A stretch of DNA of 64,000 bases from contig OZ035963.1 in NCBI GenBank assembly GCA_964034945.1, positions 35,082,361 through 35,146,360 of the forward strand. Direction: 5' to 3'. The stretch is from Chrysopilus asiliformis. Taxonomy: Eukaryota > Arthropoda > Insecta > Diptera > Rhagionidae. The notes under the pieces are model-generated. The model did not search any database. It saw only the letters and a list, made by a program, of their open reading frames with translations, and had not been told where the DNA came from. Shown here one piece after another: positions 11,195 through 25,000 of the stretch. The position numbers were made by a program, and so were the translations under genes. How positions within the stretch are numbered: the first letter of the stretch is position 1; every line of letters starts with the position of its first letter.

Positions 11195-12353
11195 ATTCCA
11201 CACGATAGTGGTTTCCATGAAAGTCGATTCGCACGCATTTTTTTCTTCATTTTTCGGATTTCTGAAATATAATTCAATAAAAATAATTGAAATTGCCAAT
11301 CAGTAGTTCTTTGTCTTTAGCTTAGTATACTAATTTCGATTGATCTTTGCCAGAAGATCGCATGGATCAGTGGCAAAGTGTATAGAATGCAAACAAGCAA
11401 ATGGGAATACAACAAACTATGGACGGAATCCCGGTCGCGATTCGTATTTTTTTGTTATTTTTTAATATTTTCAACATTTTTTTGTGTAGTATTTAATAAA
11501 TATTAGCGTTTAGTGTGAATCACTTCAGTAAAAATATTGAATTAAAAGGGTTTTAAGAAATTACTTTGCAAATGCTTTGCCCAAAGTATAAATACTAGTT
11601 ACTAACATTTTACCAGTTACTTCTCTAGTCATCCTTCCAAGGATTAAGATAAGGATTTACACTTTTGCAAGCAAATACTTTTCGATTAAACTTTTGCTTC
11701 TAGTAAATGCTTTTACTATTGCTTAAAATTTAAAGCATTGATTTAATTTTTATTCACGCGGCCCTTTATATAAAATTTTAAAGACTAAAGTCTGATAAAT
11801 TCCTGATAAAAGCATTTGCAAGATCTTAAGAAGGAATAAAATCTTATCAATTTTCCATATAGAATAAAATGTTTTTTTTTTAATAACGTAAGTCTTTTTT
11901 GGTTTTATAATTTAATTTGGTTGTTTCAGAATTATAATTTCAATATTGCAGTTACAAGAAAAAAGCGACTCTTACATTATTTTCATTGTGTACTGTTGAT
12001 GCCTGTAAACTATTAAGTAAAATACGATTTGTAAACAATCAACACCACATTGCAAAAAGAGGCCAAAGAGTACTCTAATGGGATTTTGATGTATGAGCGA
12101 GTTATTTAAAACCATATCCTAAACATATTTTGTTTGTATAAATTTTTCGACGTAAACCTATTTTCGAGAAAATTACAAAAAACTATTTCATTTGTATGGG
12201 GGAGCAGGAATGGGATTTTTGTGAATATTCACAAAATACTTCATGATTTTTTCGATAAGTTTTAGTTTTTGAAAGAATGGCAAAAAACTGTTTCATTTGT
12301 ATGGCGAAGGGAGGAAGGAAAAATAAGGTCCGCTTTTTCTGTTCAAGAACTTA
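11195..12353. other. no gene; AT-rich, weak repeat similarity
   Basis: 12075-12290 resembles the middle of the CCGTATGG family (GGGATTTTGATGTATG, AAACCATATCCTAAA), so it is probably a decayed relative. The rest is unassigned. Confidence 0.35.
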
Positions 12354-12834
12354 AGGGCCAAACAGATGACGGCAGCAACTGCGGCGTCGACTGCGACGTC
12401 AGAAAAAATAGAAACCATGAATTCATATGGGCAAGCCTACATGACGGCAGCAACTGCGATTGCGGCTTCAAAATAAATTTAGCAAAATCTCTAAATTCGA
12501 CGCCGTCGTCGTGGGGGTGCCACCGAAAATTTTAGACAAAATGAGGACTGACAACACCGATATATAATAAGTAAACGTCAAAAGTGTTTTGTGCAACATT
12601 AATTAATAATAACATTATAATAATGCAAAAACGCGCACACAATTAACATCAATTTTTGAAAATTGTCGTACAGAACAATCATTTTTTATATCTTGCAAAC
12701 ACGATTCAGAAATGTCAAAGTTGTTGTTATTAGAACGCTGCCCGACGTCGAGTTTCATGCATGTGTTCCACTCGACTTTTCGACGCCCAAAATGACGTCG
12801 CAGTCGCAGTTGCTGCCGTCATCTGTTTGGCCCT
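12354..12834. mobile_element. TTA-flanked MITE (AGGGCCAAACAG family)
   Basis: 481 bp, TTA at 12351-12353 and 12835-12837. Ends AGGGCCAAACAGATGACGGC and its exact complement; GCAGCAACTGCG and GCGTCGACTGCGACGTC-like words repeat inside each arm. No real ORF. Confidence 0.8.
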
Positions 12835-12837
12835 TTA

Positions 12838-13729
12838 CCTTGCTATTTACGAGACATGCAACTGTAAAAAAATCAAGTCTCTCGCTCAAACCTTTCTGAC
12901 TTGATTTTTATTTACTTGAGACCATTCGTTGTTAACAGGCTCTCTAAGTACCACGGCATATTTACTTGGTCTGCTGGATTTGTATAAAAGTACGTTTTGT
13001 TTAGATCTGACAGCTTTCATAAAAGATAGATTAGACTGCGCGATGAATCAGCTGTCAGTTCGAAGACGGTCGGAAATTATGTCTAGTATAACAAAATGAT
13101 TTTGTGACTTTCAAATAAACATTACATGTACTAACTTTGAGTGGATATAATTTCAGCGACTTTCGTAAAAAATACGAAGCATTACATTAGTACATTGTAA
13201 AAATTTAAGTGAAAAGTTGGTTCTTTGACCGATAAAAAAGGGTGTGTTTATAAGTTCAGGTTCTTTGTTGTTCTTTATAAAACACATATGGCGATTGAAA
13301 CTAGAGTGTTTTAAAAAACTATTTGCGGTGAGCTTGCTTTCCAAACTAATTACTTTTACTTTAGAAAGTTTTCATATGTAGACTCTAATCTTAATTTATA
13401 CAATGGCAATGAAAAAAATGTCAGGAATTTTGCATTCATCGACATTTTAACAAAACAACTAAAGTACCAGAAAACTTTCGCGAAATAAGCATTTTAAGCT
13501 GAAGTGCCAAAAGGAGTAATGTAATGCAACTGTGGTTTAAAGTTATTCCATAAAATGACCCACTTTGTTTTTACAAAAAAATTCTGATAAATGACTCACT
13601 TTTATAGTAGAAGCTTTTCCCCTGACCCCCTCCGGGTCAACGACGGCCTCTCTCGTACTGCAATAAAATTCCTTTGTCGGTTTTTCCGAGAAGGGGTGGA
13701 GCAGTGATTTCCTGGAGGAATGATCTCTC
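12838..13729. other. no recognisable gene
   Basis: Mixed AT-rich sequence. No coding signal and no repeat boundaries found. Confidence 0.3.
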
Positions 13730-13732
13730 TAA

Positions 13733-13983
13733 AGCTCGATCCAGACTACACGATGTACGGGGTACGAGATACGAGGTTTTTGGTTTCCTCGTACATGGAA
13801 CTGCATCCACACTGCACAGGGTTTTGCTCATTCGTGTACGCGGTTACCACGTACGAGGATAATCAAACAGCTTCTGATTTTACTCACTAGGTGAAACCAT
13901 GTGCAAATTTCCCATCCAAACACTCGATGTTCGGGGTACGTGCCAACCTCGTACCCCGTACATCGTGTAGTCTGGATCGAGCT
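13733..13983. mobile_element. TAA-flanked MITE (AGCTCGATCCAG family)
   Basis: 251 bp, TAA at 13730-13732 and 13984-13986. Ends AGCTCGATCCAGACTACACG and its complement, continuing as ATGTACGGGGTACGAG in both arms. Confidence 0.85.
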
Positions 13984-14037
13984 TAAGGGTCAGCATACAC
14001 ACGCCGGTTAACCGGAGATATTACCTTGGGTGCGTTC

Positions 14038-14514
14038 CTTTATTCCCAAGTAAAGTAAAGGTTGGGTTTGTCAAAGTTAGAACAGCTGATTGCCAAAGTT
14101 GAAATTTTACCGACGTTAACTCTGATTAAAAGAACGTGATTTGGTTAACTTTGACAGCAGTGATGTGCACAATACATTAAAAAAATAGAATTCTTCTTGA
14201 TGTGGTATTTTTCATTTACAAGGACCATAATAAAATATTCCATTATTCTGCACAAAACGCATTCGAAACTTCGAGACGAATTGACAGTTGATTGACAGTT
14301 GTAACCGTCTCGGTTAACTTTATCGCGTTCTTAAATTACAATTAAAGTTAACTTTCTCCAACTCAGCTCTCGAGCAGAGTTGAGAAAAGTAACTTACACA
14401 GCTTAACTTTGGCATTTAGGAACGGCAGTAAAGTTTACTGAGCGTTAACCGTAGGCATTTAAGAACGCATTTCTATTTACCGCGGTTAACCACGGTTAAT
14501 AAAGGAACGCACCC
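14038..14514. mobile_element. MITE with GGGTGCGTTCCTTTATT ends
   Basis: 477 bp with inverted ends GGGTGCGTTCCTTTATT, flanked by CTT on both sides. TTAACTTTG-like and CGGTTAACC words are repeated inside. Confidence 0.7.
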
Positions 14515-14517
14515 CTT

Positions 14518-15382
14518 ATGGTGCCCTTTTCAATTTCAGTTATGGTTCCAACGTCACTTTAAAGCGAAGTAGATTGATGCTTAACAAATTAAATGAAGTA
14601 GAGGCAAAGATTCGATAAATAACAAATGCAAACCGGGTTTTTGAACCGAACCAAAAACCACTGAAACATTGAAATTTTGAGCAATCAAAACCACAACCAA
14701 ATTTTTGAAATCTCTGCTTACTAAATATATGCAACAACAGGACATTTTATAACACTTTTCAAACGTGTAGAAAACACTGAAGAATCAACCAAATAACACA
14801 TGTAACTTGAATAGTTTTATTAATTTTTTTACAGTTTAGTGCCAAAAGAAAAAGAAATTTTAATACAAAAAAAATTTTAATAATAGATTTCCTATAAAAT
14901 TTCCCTCTAAATGAAATATACTTCATATTTCATTTAGTGTGATAATTCAGAAGATAGCAGGGGACGGGTAAGAAGTAATTGTAACATTGGGTTAACGCAT
15001 TGCCTTAATTCCGCATCGCATCACTAAGAACAAAAATTCCGCTAAACCTCATAATTTGTCTGTAATGTTATTTTACAAGTGACAGATACTTAGTATTTTA
15101 TATATATATTAGTGCCTGGGTACGCCGGGTAGTTCCAGGAGGTACGTGAGATTTTAAAAACGAAATGGCGCCATATAAAATGGATCGCAACACACTCTCA
15201 TAAAACCACCTCGTTGTATACGGCTTTATATTCTTGAATCGGTTTCTACTCGCCAAAATAGTAGAAAGGTTGCTACTCGTTTGCACTGAGTTTATAGTAT
15301 TCTCAGGCATATGAGAGCGCAAAATCGCCTGTATTTACGAATACTCGCTACTAGTAAATGGCTCCGTCTAAACCACACATTA
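14518..15382. other. no recognisable gene
   Basis: AT-rich; nothing assignable. Confidence 0.3.
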
Positions 15383-16181
15383 CAGTAATCCCTCGAACTG
15401 CGCGGTAGATACGTTCCACAAAAAGAGCGTGCACTGCGAAACCGCGCACTGTGAACCCTATTTTGTATGAAATATTGGAGTTAGGTCCCAGATATTAGAA
15501 AAATTAAAAAAAAAAATAGAAAAAAGTTTTTATTTAACGACAATACAAAGATATGATAGATATTACTAATCTTTTTGAAAAATTAGTGATTGATTACCTG
15601 TTTTTTGTTTTTCATTATGCATTTCTGCGTGTGGGGCTAAAGCGGCTGTCAAATTTCACCGAAATTTTAAGGCACGCTCCATGTCATGGTCCATATTAAG
15701 AGCTTCTTATTCAAATTGACTACCAAGCACAAAAGATTTTGGTAGTTTTTCGCACTTAACCCTAAACCCCTAATTTTGAAACCTAACGATTTCTCAAAAG
15801 TGAGACTTAGAGTCTCTTAGTATAAATATCGAAAAGAGATGTGTATTTATTTAGAATTAAAGAAATATTTAGGAAATGAAAACGTTTTCTAGTCATTTTT
15901 ACTAAAAGCTGAATATTTACAGGCATAGTTTTTTGCATTAAATATTTGATTTGAGACTGACAGGCTCACTTCTGGAGTTTAGGGTTAATAATATAAGCAC
16001 GAAATTACCAAAATTTGTACGAAGATACCAAATTACCAGCTGATTCCTTCTTGTCGGGGATTCACCAAAATATATGTTCAGCGAAATTTTTACCGCACAG
16101 TTCGAAATTTTGGTATTAAAAACTTAACCGCGCAGTTGCGAAACCGCGCAGTCCGAAACCGCGCAGTTCGAGGGATTACTG
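15383..16181. mobile_element. pogo/Tigger-like non-autonomous element, copy 2
   Basis: 799 bp, TA-flanked, same ends (CAGTAATCCCTCGAACTGCG) and nearly the same interior as 6157-6965. The indels between the two copies (for example after TTATTTAACGACA and around the ATGTTCAG region) show that they inserted independently, not as a segmental duplication. Confidence 0.8.
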
Positions 16182-16206
16182 TATATAGAATTTGACATTT
16201 TCTTGT

Positions 16207-16556
16207 TAACCCCACGACCCCATTAGACTTTTCCAGATTGTATTTAAATCCAATCACGAAAAAATCTAATGGAGACTCAAAAAATCTTGCATCATAATTT
16301 AAATCTCCGTACTGTCATGATTTTTTCGGCTGCTGAAAAGTAGGATTTTTTTTTTGACATTTGTTCAGTCAAATTGGCTGATTTCTAGTTGGCTGCCCTG
16401 ATTACCTCCTGGTTGACATTTCTAAGTACGCTATGGAGACACAATAAAAATGAAAAATCATGACTGAAAATGCCCACGCGCTGATTTTTTTATTCGCCAA
16501 AATATGGAGTGGGGGAAAAAATCATGATTCTAAAAAGTCTAATGGAGTCGTGGGGT
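16207..16556. mobile_element. MITE with CCCCACGACCCCATTAG ends, copy 1
   Basis: About 350 bp; left CCCCACGACCCCATTAGAC, right GTCTAATGGAGTCGTGGGG, flanked by TAA. A second copy lies inside the hAT element at about 44431-44775. Confidence 0.75.
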
Positions 16557-17200
16557 AATGCATATTTTATTTTTTTTATTTTATTATTGTAAACATAAGC
16601 ACCATAAAGAGGGTCCAAATTCATTAACAAATTATGAAACAACAAGAAGAAAAATTATATTTGACTTATTACTACTAAATATACAAATGAGGCATATTGT
16701 CAACTAAAAGTAATCAGTAAAGTATAAATTTAGTAAATTTATGATAGAAATAATATAAAAGAAGCTATTCAATATAATAGTAAATAAATATGAAAAGGAA
16801 TAAAAGTAATTTAAAGGGCTGTGAAGTTATTAATTCATGAATTCATATATTAATTCAAATTTACCAACACTGGAATGTGGTAAATGATTGATTTACAGAA
16901 CCAAATCGACAAAAAAATATCATAAGGCAATAAAATGGACGAATCGAAAGTGTACATTGTAAGTAATGACATAGTAATAAAAAAAACTGGATCTTACTAG
17001 CAGTCGTACAATAATTAGAATAGTAATTAAAAATAACCAAGAACCACCCTACCAACACCTAAAATAAATTATCAACCGGGCTCAGACAGCCGATAATGAA
17101 AAAAGAGAAATGAGGAGAAATCAGCTCAACTATAAGTACCTGCCTAAAAGTAATATGTAAATAAGACACACTAAAAATAGAAAGACAAATTTTGAAACAA
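16557..17200. other. possible LINE 3' untranslated region
   Basis: AT-rich sequence directly downstream (minus strand) of the LINE reading frame that stops at 17201. No other feature seen. Confidence 0.3.
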
Positions 17201-17850
17201 TTATTCCGGCTGTGGGGTTATCTCAAAAAAGCATCTCTTCTGGAACAGATTGACATTCTTGAGTGAACGGATTTCAAAAGGAAGAGAATTCCACAATTTC
17301 GCCGTAAATAAAAGGACGTTTCTCGGGAAAGAAAAATGTCTCGGGATTAAGATTTGGCGAGTGCGACGAGAATTAAAAAAAAAAAGATTTCTTACGAGAT
17401 AAAAACTTATGGAGAAAGACAGCTAAGCGATACTCAAAGAAATTAGCTAGATCGCAATTCGGAAATTTCTAAACATAAGAAATGTGCTCACATTTTTTTA
17501 TGGCATAAACAAACCGAACAACAGAGTTAAAGCATTTTTTAGACGTAAAAAGTTAAACATCAAGCACCCAGAAAACACCTCGCACCCATAACTGAAAGAC
17601 GGTAAAATAAACGCATACGCAAGACTTTAGAGACATCACTAAGAAAAATGAGAAAGAAAATAGGACCAATTATTGACCCCTGCGGAACATCCTTAAACAG
17701 GATATTGGAAGAGGAGCTATCGCTGCTTTAACAAACAATCTGAGAGCGATTTGACAGAAAGCTGAGAATAAATTTGCAAGCTGTCAGATAGATATCAGGA
17801 GACTATGGTCGACACTATCTATAGTCAATAAGCACTAAGATAGCGACCAC
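17201..17850 (-). pseudogene. LINE reverse transcriptase C-terminal remnant
   Basis: On the minus strand, with shifts and stops, it reads VPQGSIIGPIFFLIFLSDV (the conserved RT block GVPQGSILGPLLF), then YGCEVFSG, then RRTRQILIPRHFSF, then AKLWNSLPFEIRSLKNV, and a stop at 17201-17203. This is the usual order of a jockey/CR1/I-type reverse transcriptase tail. The catalytic YADD region is deleted or unreadable, and the 5' part is missing. Confidence 0.7.
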
Positions 17851-18551
17851 ATATTTCAGCACTTTAAAGTAAACATGAATGACCCCATTGGGAATAGCAG
17901 ATTAATTAAGCGAGAGTTATTTTGAATAATTTGCTACACAGTTTTAATCTTTGTGATGAATAAAGCATAGTCAATCTGTAGTTATCTAATCTTTGTTAGT
18001 ACTCTTATAAACATTTATATTTTTTAAAAAATTAAAATCTTTTTTACCCTTAATTTTTTAAAACTTTTGTAATTTCGAAGATGAACCCCTATTATTACAT
18101 GCTTCCCATAGCTCGATTTACGTGGCTCCGATCTACGCACTATTTCGCGGATCCAATTAACCGCGCAAAGTGAGATCCACTGTATATATGTGGCACTCCA
18201 CAATTGAGATTTTGCAACCAATTGTATCAAAAAATTAATTCAATAATTTGATCTATCGATGCTTAAACTAATTCGAAATTCATATTGACGAGTGTTAAAA
18301 ATGTTTCATGATTTCAATAATAAGTTAATATAGTAAATTGGGGTGACCCAATTTTATCCAAACAGAAGCTTGATTTTTTTTTATTAAAAAAAATTCTATG
18401 CAAAATTGAAACAATTTTTGCAGACTGAACGATATGAACTAAATTGAGTCATTAAGAAGTTACGAGAATTTAAATTTCAGTATTTTGATTTATTTAAGAC
18501 ATCCCTATTCCCATAAATTAGATCTAATTGTATTCCTTTATAATGTTTCAG
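17851..18551. other. ARAP-like gene upstream region; pogo-type end at 18120-18185
   Basis: No coding exon recognised. AACCGCGCAAAGTGAGATCC followed by ACTGTA at about 18160-18183 looks like one end of a pogo/Tigger-type element. An acceptor TTTCAG at 18546-18551 implies a non-coding first exon somewhere upstream. Confidence 0.4.
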
Positions 18552-18559
18552 GCGCGAGG

Positions 18560-19023
18560 ATGGAAGATCAAGTAGTTAGACCTGTGCCGAAACCAAGACG
18601 CGGTCACACAGAAATAAATAAGTCGCAATATGAGAATATTTCGATAAATACTGTGAACCAAAATGTTTTAATTGAAGCTGATAAAATAGAAGAGCATCAG
18701 ACAGGAGGTAGTTGCAGAGATGAAACAGAAAAACCAATTCCAGCTCCGAGAATCACGCGAAAGTTTAAACAAGATCAACAATACGAAAATATGCAATCAG
18801 GTTTGCGGAATCCAGAGTTTATAATTGATTGTGAAAGGCTGATTACTAGAAGAGCTCCAGATATTCCCACAAATATAAGCACGGCATCTTCTAAGCCCAT
18901 TTTTGTCGATTCAGAGTCACTTTCAGATACCAGCCCAGAACTAAAAAAGACAAGTTCAGCCAGTACACCGAACCGTTCGTCTTATAGCTTTGACGAAAGT
19001 GCTTTCAAGAACCCGTCTCCTAG
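18560..19023 (+). CDS. ARAP-like exon 1
   Basis: ATG eight bases after acceptor TTTCAG; donor CCTAG/GTATAG, phase 2. Encodes a low-complexity region with PVPKPRRG and PIPAPRITRK and paired SQYENI and QQYENM tyrosine motifs. An in-frame ATG at 18485 lies in what I take as intron. Confidence 0.85.
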
Positions 19024-22000
19024 GTATAGTATAAATAATTTACATATATTATTGACTATTTAAATTCTTTTGCGTATTCCTATATGTATTGCAGTTGATT
19101 AAAAAGACAATGAAATATCGAATTTCATTTAATATTGTTGCATCGATAAATTTGTATTACACGATTTTTTTCTTTCTGAACTATTAAAATGTGTATGTAC
19201 CCCTAAAAAATGCACTATTGCTGAATGTTGATATAAATTAATTAAATTAAAATAAAACCCGCTATTTTGTTCGACGACACGAACTTGGGTGGAATTCCAT
19301 TTGCTTTTTCTAACTTTTCTTATCAATATTGGGCCAAAAATATTACTGATAAATACACAACTTTTCATTGAAAAAATCGTACTACAAAAACTGCGGCCAA
19401 TTACCTCAGAGCCGAAGGAGAGTCATGTCTTTCAAGTGAAACGTCCAAAAAATCGATTTGGAAATAAAAACAATTACAAACAATTCTTTCGCTTGACAGG
19501 TTGCAAACATTCAGTATTTTCAAACTATCAATTTTTTAAACAATCGTATATTATACCCAAGGATTATGGAAATTAAAGATAAGACACCCGAAAAAATCTG
19601 ACAGCGGAAATGGAGTCTTTTGTATGGCTTCAAAAACGATTATTTTCTCTTACATTTTGACACTCAACTGTCAATAAGAATGTTTAAATGACATACTTGA
19701 TTTAAGGTGATGGCCCAATAGAAGCTTTGCTTGCTTCGCTTGCTTTACTCATTTTGACAGCTGAATTGAACTCCGTGTTTCCTTATTTGAAATGGACATC
19801 GTTACCGTGTCACAAGCGAGTCTAACTTTAGTGAGCGATTCGACAGATCTAGACGAACTTGACAGTCGTTCGTCGCTTTTTCACCACTCTGAAATTATAA
19901 TGAGAAGAATTTTTTGTTACTTTCCTTGTGACCCGACGTCAGGAATATCAAATGGCTGCTCAGTTACAAAAAAGAGTCACAAGGTAAACATCACACGGCA
20001 GTAACAACAGATTGTGACCCGTCATAATGCCAGAATAAGGACATAAATGTCAATTCTAGAAAATACACATATAATTAAAGATTTATGACCTCTGGGGTTT
20101 TTAATAATTTTTTGCAAATTTTCGGGCTTATTGCTCATTTTTTATGAAGTTGAAAGTTCAATGCAATTTACTCTATCACCATGATTCACAAATACAAAAG
20201 CTAATTTATAATTATAAATAATAATATTAAAATAACTTTTGTATTTGTGACTCATGGTGATATATAATCGACATATATAGAGAAATTTGAACTTTGTTTC
20301 CCTTCCGCATCCTTCTCGATCAAGTCATCGAATGACGGTATTCCTATGATTAGATTCTCAGGATCAAAACATAATGTTTCGTATAATTTGTTCCAATTCT
20401 CATCGCTTCAAAAAATAATGAATTTTTCTTTTATTCAGTCCTTCGACGTGGTTTCGAAAGAAACAAAAATATTCCATTATATGTGGGACTTTAACCTGCC
20501 GAAGTTCAAGGAGAACATAAACCAACATCTCCTTTCCTTTTTCCGACCATCGCACAGTGTGTCGCGTAGAACAACCTAGCTGGACAAAATTATTTTTTGG
20601 CAGTGTTGCATTCGTATCAATTAGTTTGTTAGTATTAAAATAATATAAATCATTTTTCTAATGTTTTCTTTATTATTTTTTAAGGAAATTAGTTACAGGA
20701 TTATGAAGTTAAAAAAATTCAAAAAAAATACTAAAATAACCAAAAAATCCATAATACAAGAAATGTAAGAATCGTAGTATCTTAAAATACATTCTTTTAC
20801 ATTGAATATAATATTCATATTAATAAAATAATTGTATGAGTAACGTTCCTCACCGGAATCCGAGGTATCAGTTATCAGTAAATGTTTTCTTAAAAAAAAC
20901 AAAAAAATATAGTTGTACTTGAGTGTGCTGGCTAAAATTTATACTATTATAAAGAAAAATGATGCAGCTAGAATATATGCAAAATTTAGCCCGGGTACAT
21001 GTGGGTACATATTATTTCCAGACTTTGAAAGTTGTGAAACAAAGAAAAAATAACATGTATTTTACCTATACTTTCAACACATTCTTTCATATTATTTGAA
21101 TAACATACAAATTAATATTAATTGTAAAAAATATATTACTTGCCCTCAGAAATAAGATCCATTATTAAAAATATTCCACAATTGCAAACTAACACAGTAA
21201 GCTGGTGCACAAAGTACCGCGAAAATGTGACTGGCGTATAATTACAATTGCACTTAACAATTGACTCAACTTTAAATACTTATCTTTAATTACCGTTAGA
21301 TGTTAGACATAAACAATAGTCGGTTTTGGAAGTTTGAAGGTGTTGTTTACATCAGGTTTTAGCTCATTGGTGGGAATCTGCTAATGACTTTTGTCTACCT
21401 AGATTGGTCAGATGACACACTGTGCATCGTGAGCTGTGCTTCGGCATTAAAGGGTCTTCTTTTAAGCTCTGGCTGAAACTATAAAAAAAATATGACCAAC
21501 AAGCCTAAAAAAAGGATAAATATTTTTTTTAATAAACTTTGTCTCAACACTCGATTTCGATATGTTTTAATTCAAAAACGGGGTTGTCTTAAAAATGTGT
21601 TTTTTGTGGATAGCAAGTTCTGGAAATAAACCCTGCAATTGCATCTCGGTAAGTCGAATCTAAAGAACAAAGACGAAAATACGAGTTATGAAATATTAGC
21701 TATTTTATGATATAGAGATCAATAATGAATTATGATTATAGTAATTGTGTTCTTTTTTTAATTAATTTAATTTTTATTAGGGTCAAGGGGGGTGATTGTA
21801 AACGATTTTCACTTTTTTGATATCTTTTCAACTTTGCAATGGTTTTTTTTAAATTAAATCACTAACAGCGGAGTTTTGATATATTATGTTAAAATTTGTT
21901 GTCTATTTATTGCCCATTCCATGTGATTTCAAAATTATAGGTCCTTTATTTTTTACAAAATTGGATGTTTACTTTTACCCCTATATTTTTTTCAAATTTT

Positions 22001-25000
22001 TGAAAAATGGGGTAAAGGTAAACACCGTTTTTTTATCCTTTTTTTATATACGTATCTGCGCAAAATTTCAAGTCTCTAGCTCAATCCGTGCGCCCGCAAT
22101 CCGCGCCACAGACACACGGACGGACGGACATGCAGAAGTTAATTTTTTTTTTGTCATTCTAAACATACTGATGTTATTCATTTTTGTGTGTGATGACAGG
22201 ATCTTGGCGTTACAAACAGTAAGGCAAAGTTAATATACCCTTTGATTTCACCATACGGGTATAAAAAGGGTGATTACATTTGCCTGAAATTGTTTACATT
22301 AACCCCATTATAGTGTTTACATTTGGACATGAGGTTACAAATGAGGGGGTAAATGTAAACAGACAATAATTTTTTACAGTTTGTTTATAGCCAACAAGTA
22401 ACATATATAACCTATCTCAAGCAACTATATTGTTCGTATATTAAGCTAAAACATACATCCTTCTTTTAAAAATCCCTTCAAAATATAATTCTTTTCCCTC
22501 TTAGGAAAACTGAAATCACACTAAAAAGAAGCATTCACTTTGACCGCTCATACACAACGAACCCTCTCTTAGATATATTGTGGCACGTGTCCGCAGTGAG
22601 ATAAAAGATCAATTTTTAATATATTGTCTAGATAAGCTAAGAAGGAATAGCAGTTTGGGGACAACCAATAGTGTTTACAATTACCCCTGTTTACATTTAC
22701 CCACTTTGACCCTAATGAACCTACGAAACAAATTTTTAATTAAATTCATTGAAGTTCCTTCGAGTTATTAAGGTTTCTAGGTGGAAAACTTCAAACTAAA
22801 ATGGTTCAACAGTTTGTTCAGAAACTGACAAAAATTCGAGTGATCGAGCATAATTTCCAGTTATCGAGAAAAAAACACAGAGATCTGAAAGGTGATTCAT
22901 TAATTCATCAAATTAGGCAAGATATGTGTTCTTTTACATGTCTTAAATGCCTGTTTCCCGTTGAATTATCTTTAGGTCATATTTGCGATAGTTTATAAAA
23001 TACGTCACTCTAACTTTCGTCGCTTCAAAACACCCCACTCCCACATTGCGCTTTTGCACAATTTTTTGTATAGAGGTTATGTTACCGGAGACCGCTTCTC
23101 CCTAAATATGTGACGTATTTTAATGATATTCCCTAACTCTCATACCAAAAAGCGTGCTGCGAGGGGAACAACGAAAATTAACATAACGTATTTATGGACA
23201 ATCTCTTGCTTTTTTGCTTCAAATAGCAAATACAGCAAAGCCATCTTTTGTTTATTTGCTTGCCTATTGCATTCGGTAGATCATTTATTAACATTTATGT
23301 TTATAAATTTATTTTTTATGTTTCTTTCGTTATTTGATGGGATTATTTTATTTTTTCCAGTGAACTACTAAAATCACTAGGAATGACATCCAAACTTTTG
23401 ACCGATGCTATAACTGAAAGAGTGGTGGTTAAAGCTAAAGACGCAAAAATTAAGATTGATAAGAATTTTAAAAGTTCACAAAATAAATTTCATACCTGGA
23501 ATGCACAAGCCACGAATCGTATTAAAAGTATTCGATCCCGAGTTAATAGTTTAGGGTTTACTAATAATCTGTCATTTGATGATAAAACTCAAAATGATCA
23601 AGCTGATATAGATCCCTCACAATCGTTTCCCTTGAATAACCAAGTCTTACGCACAATTAGTTTTAATAGTCCAATTGATAAAACGATTAATACTTGTGTA
23701 GTTTCAAGCATTGATACAACTTATGAAATCCCAAAAAGCACAAAGACAATAACTAACGTGCAAGAACTTCCATCATATGAAGAAGCAATTGCAAATACTT
23801 CCAGTATATCTGAATCAGATCTTACACTCTCTCCGAACAACTCGAACAGCAATTCTAATTTGCCTCAATCTTTAACCATATATAGGACACAACATGATGA
23901 TCAGCAAGCTCCTACAAATAATGCCAAAAGTCATTTACAAAAAAATATTGACTTTGGATATAATGAACAAACTGAACGTGTCGAGGAAAAGCCAGAACCA
24001 ATTTATGGAAAAGTCAAACAGATGCAAGTAGCCTCGATTCAGCTTAAAGGACACAACAATACAGATCATACGTTACAGCAAAATATCGATGAACCAAGCT
24101 CTAATCGCACTACAATAAACTCATTAGGATATCAACAATTGCTTGATGATCAAGAAAACAATCCGAGCTATTCACGGAGTGTTTCGTGGACATATCGCGA
24201 ATATGATGATGACGAAGCTAGTTCACCTGAACCGATTTATGCTAACCAGGAAGCTACATATGGGAAAGTATACGACATGGAATCGAATCAATCCAATGAA
24301 CTCTTGACACCTAAAAAGTTATGTAATGAAAATTTTAATTTTCTTATGCATGACGACGGTAAAAAAAAACCTTCATCATCTAAGGATATTCTTAATCTGT
24401 TCGATCCTTTAATGGACAAAAATATTGAAAGCTCAATTATTAATAAAAGCAATCAATTGATTCTACTGGAGAATCTGTTGGGCTTGGAAACGTATGGGAC
24501 ATCATTACGAGATTCAACTTTAGTTGACGATGACCAAAGTATAATTTCATCTGACGATGACAATGGAAATGGAAATATACCAACACCTCCAATACGTTTA
24601 GATTCCCTTTCAGCTCAAGAACGAACAAGCGAACCACAAATTGTTCACCAGAATCCCAATCTTCGATCACAGAGTTTAGAAAACATCATAGAGGAAACAA
24701 TATTAGAGACGAATGTAACAAACAATCAGAATAGTAGTAGTGAAATAACTAATAACGTTACTCCCGTTTCACTTGAACCATCTCAGTCACAATGGTTTCT
24801 TAATGTTGATAAAAATGTACCAAACAAAAGGTTTAATCCATTTGACAAGAATTTACATGTTAATTTGCCAAGTAAACCTCTATCGGTAGATCCACCTTCT
24901 TATAGCGAAGCAATGCAAAGTACGTCAAATACAAGTAAAGATCCCGAAATAAAATATCCATTTACACCACCAACAGACTCTAATCAAAATAAAATATCGA

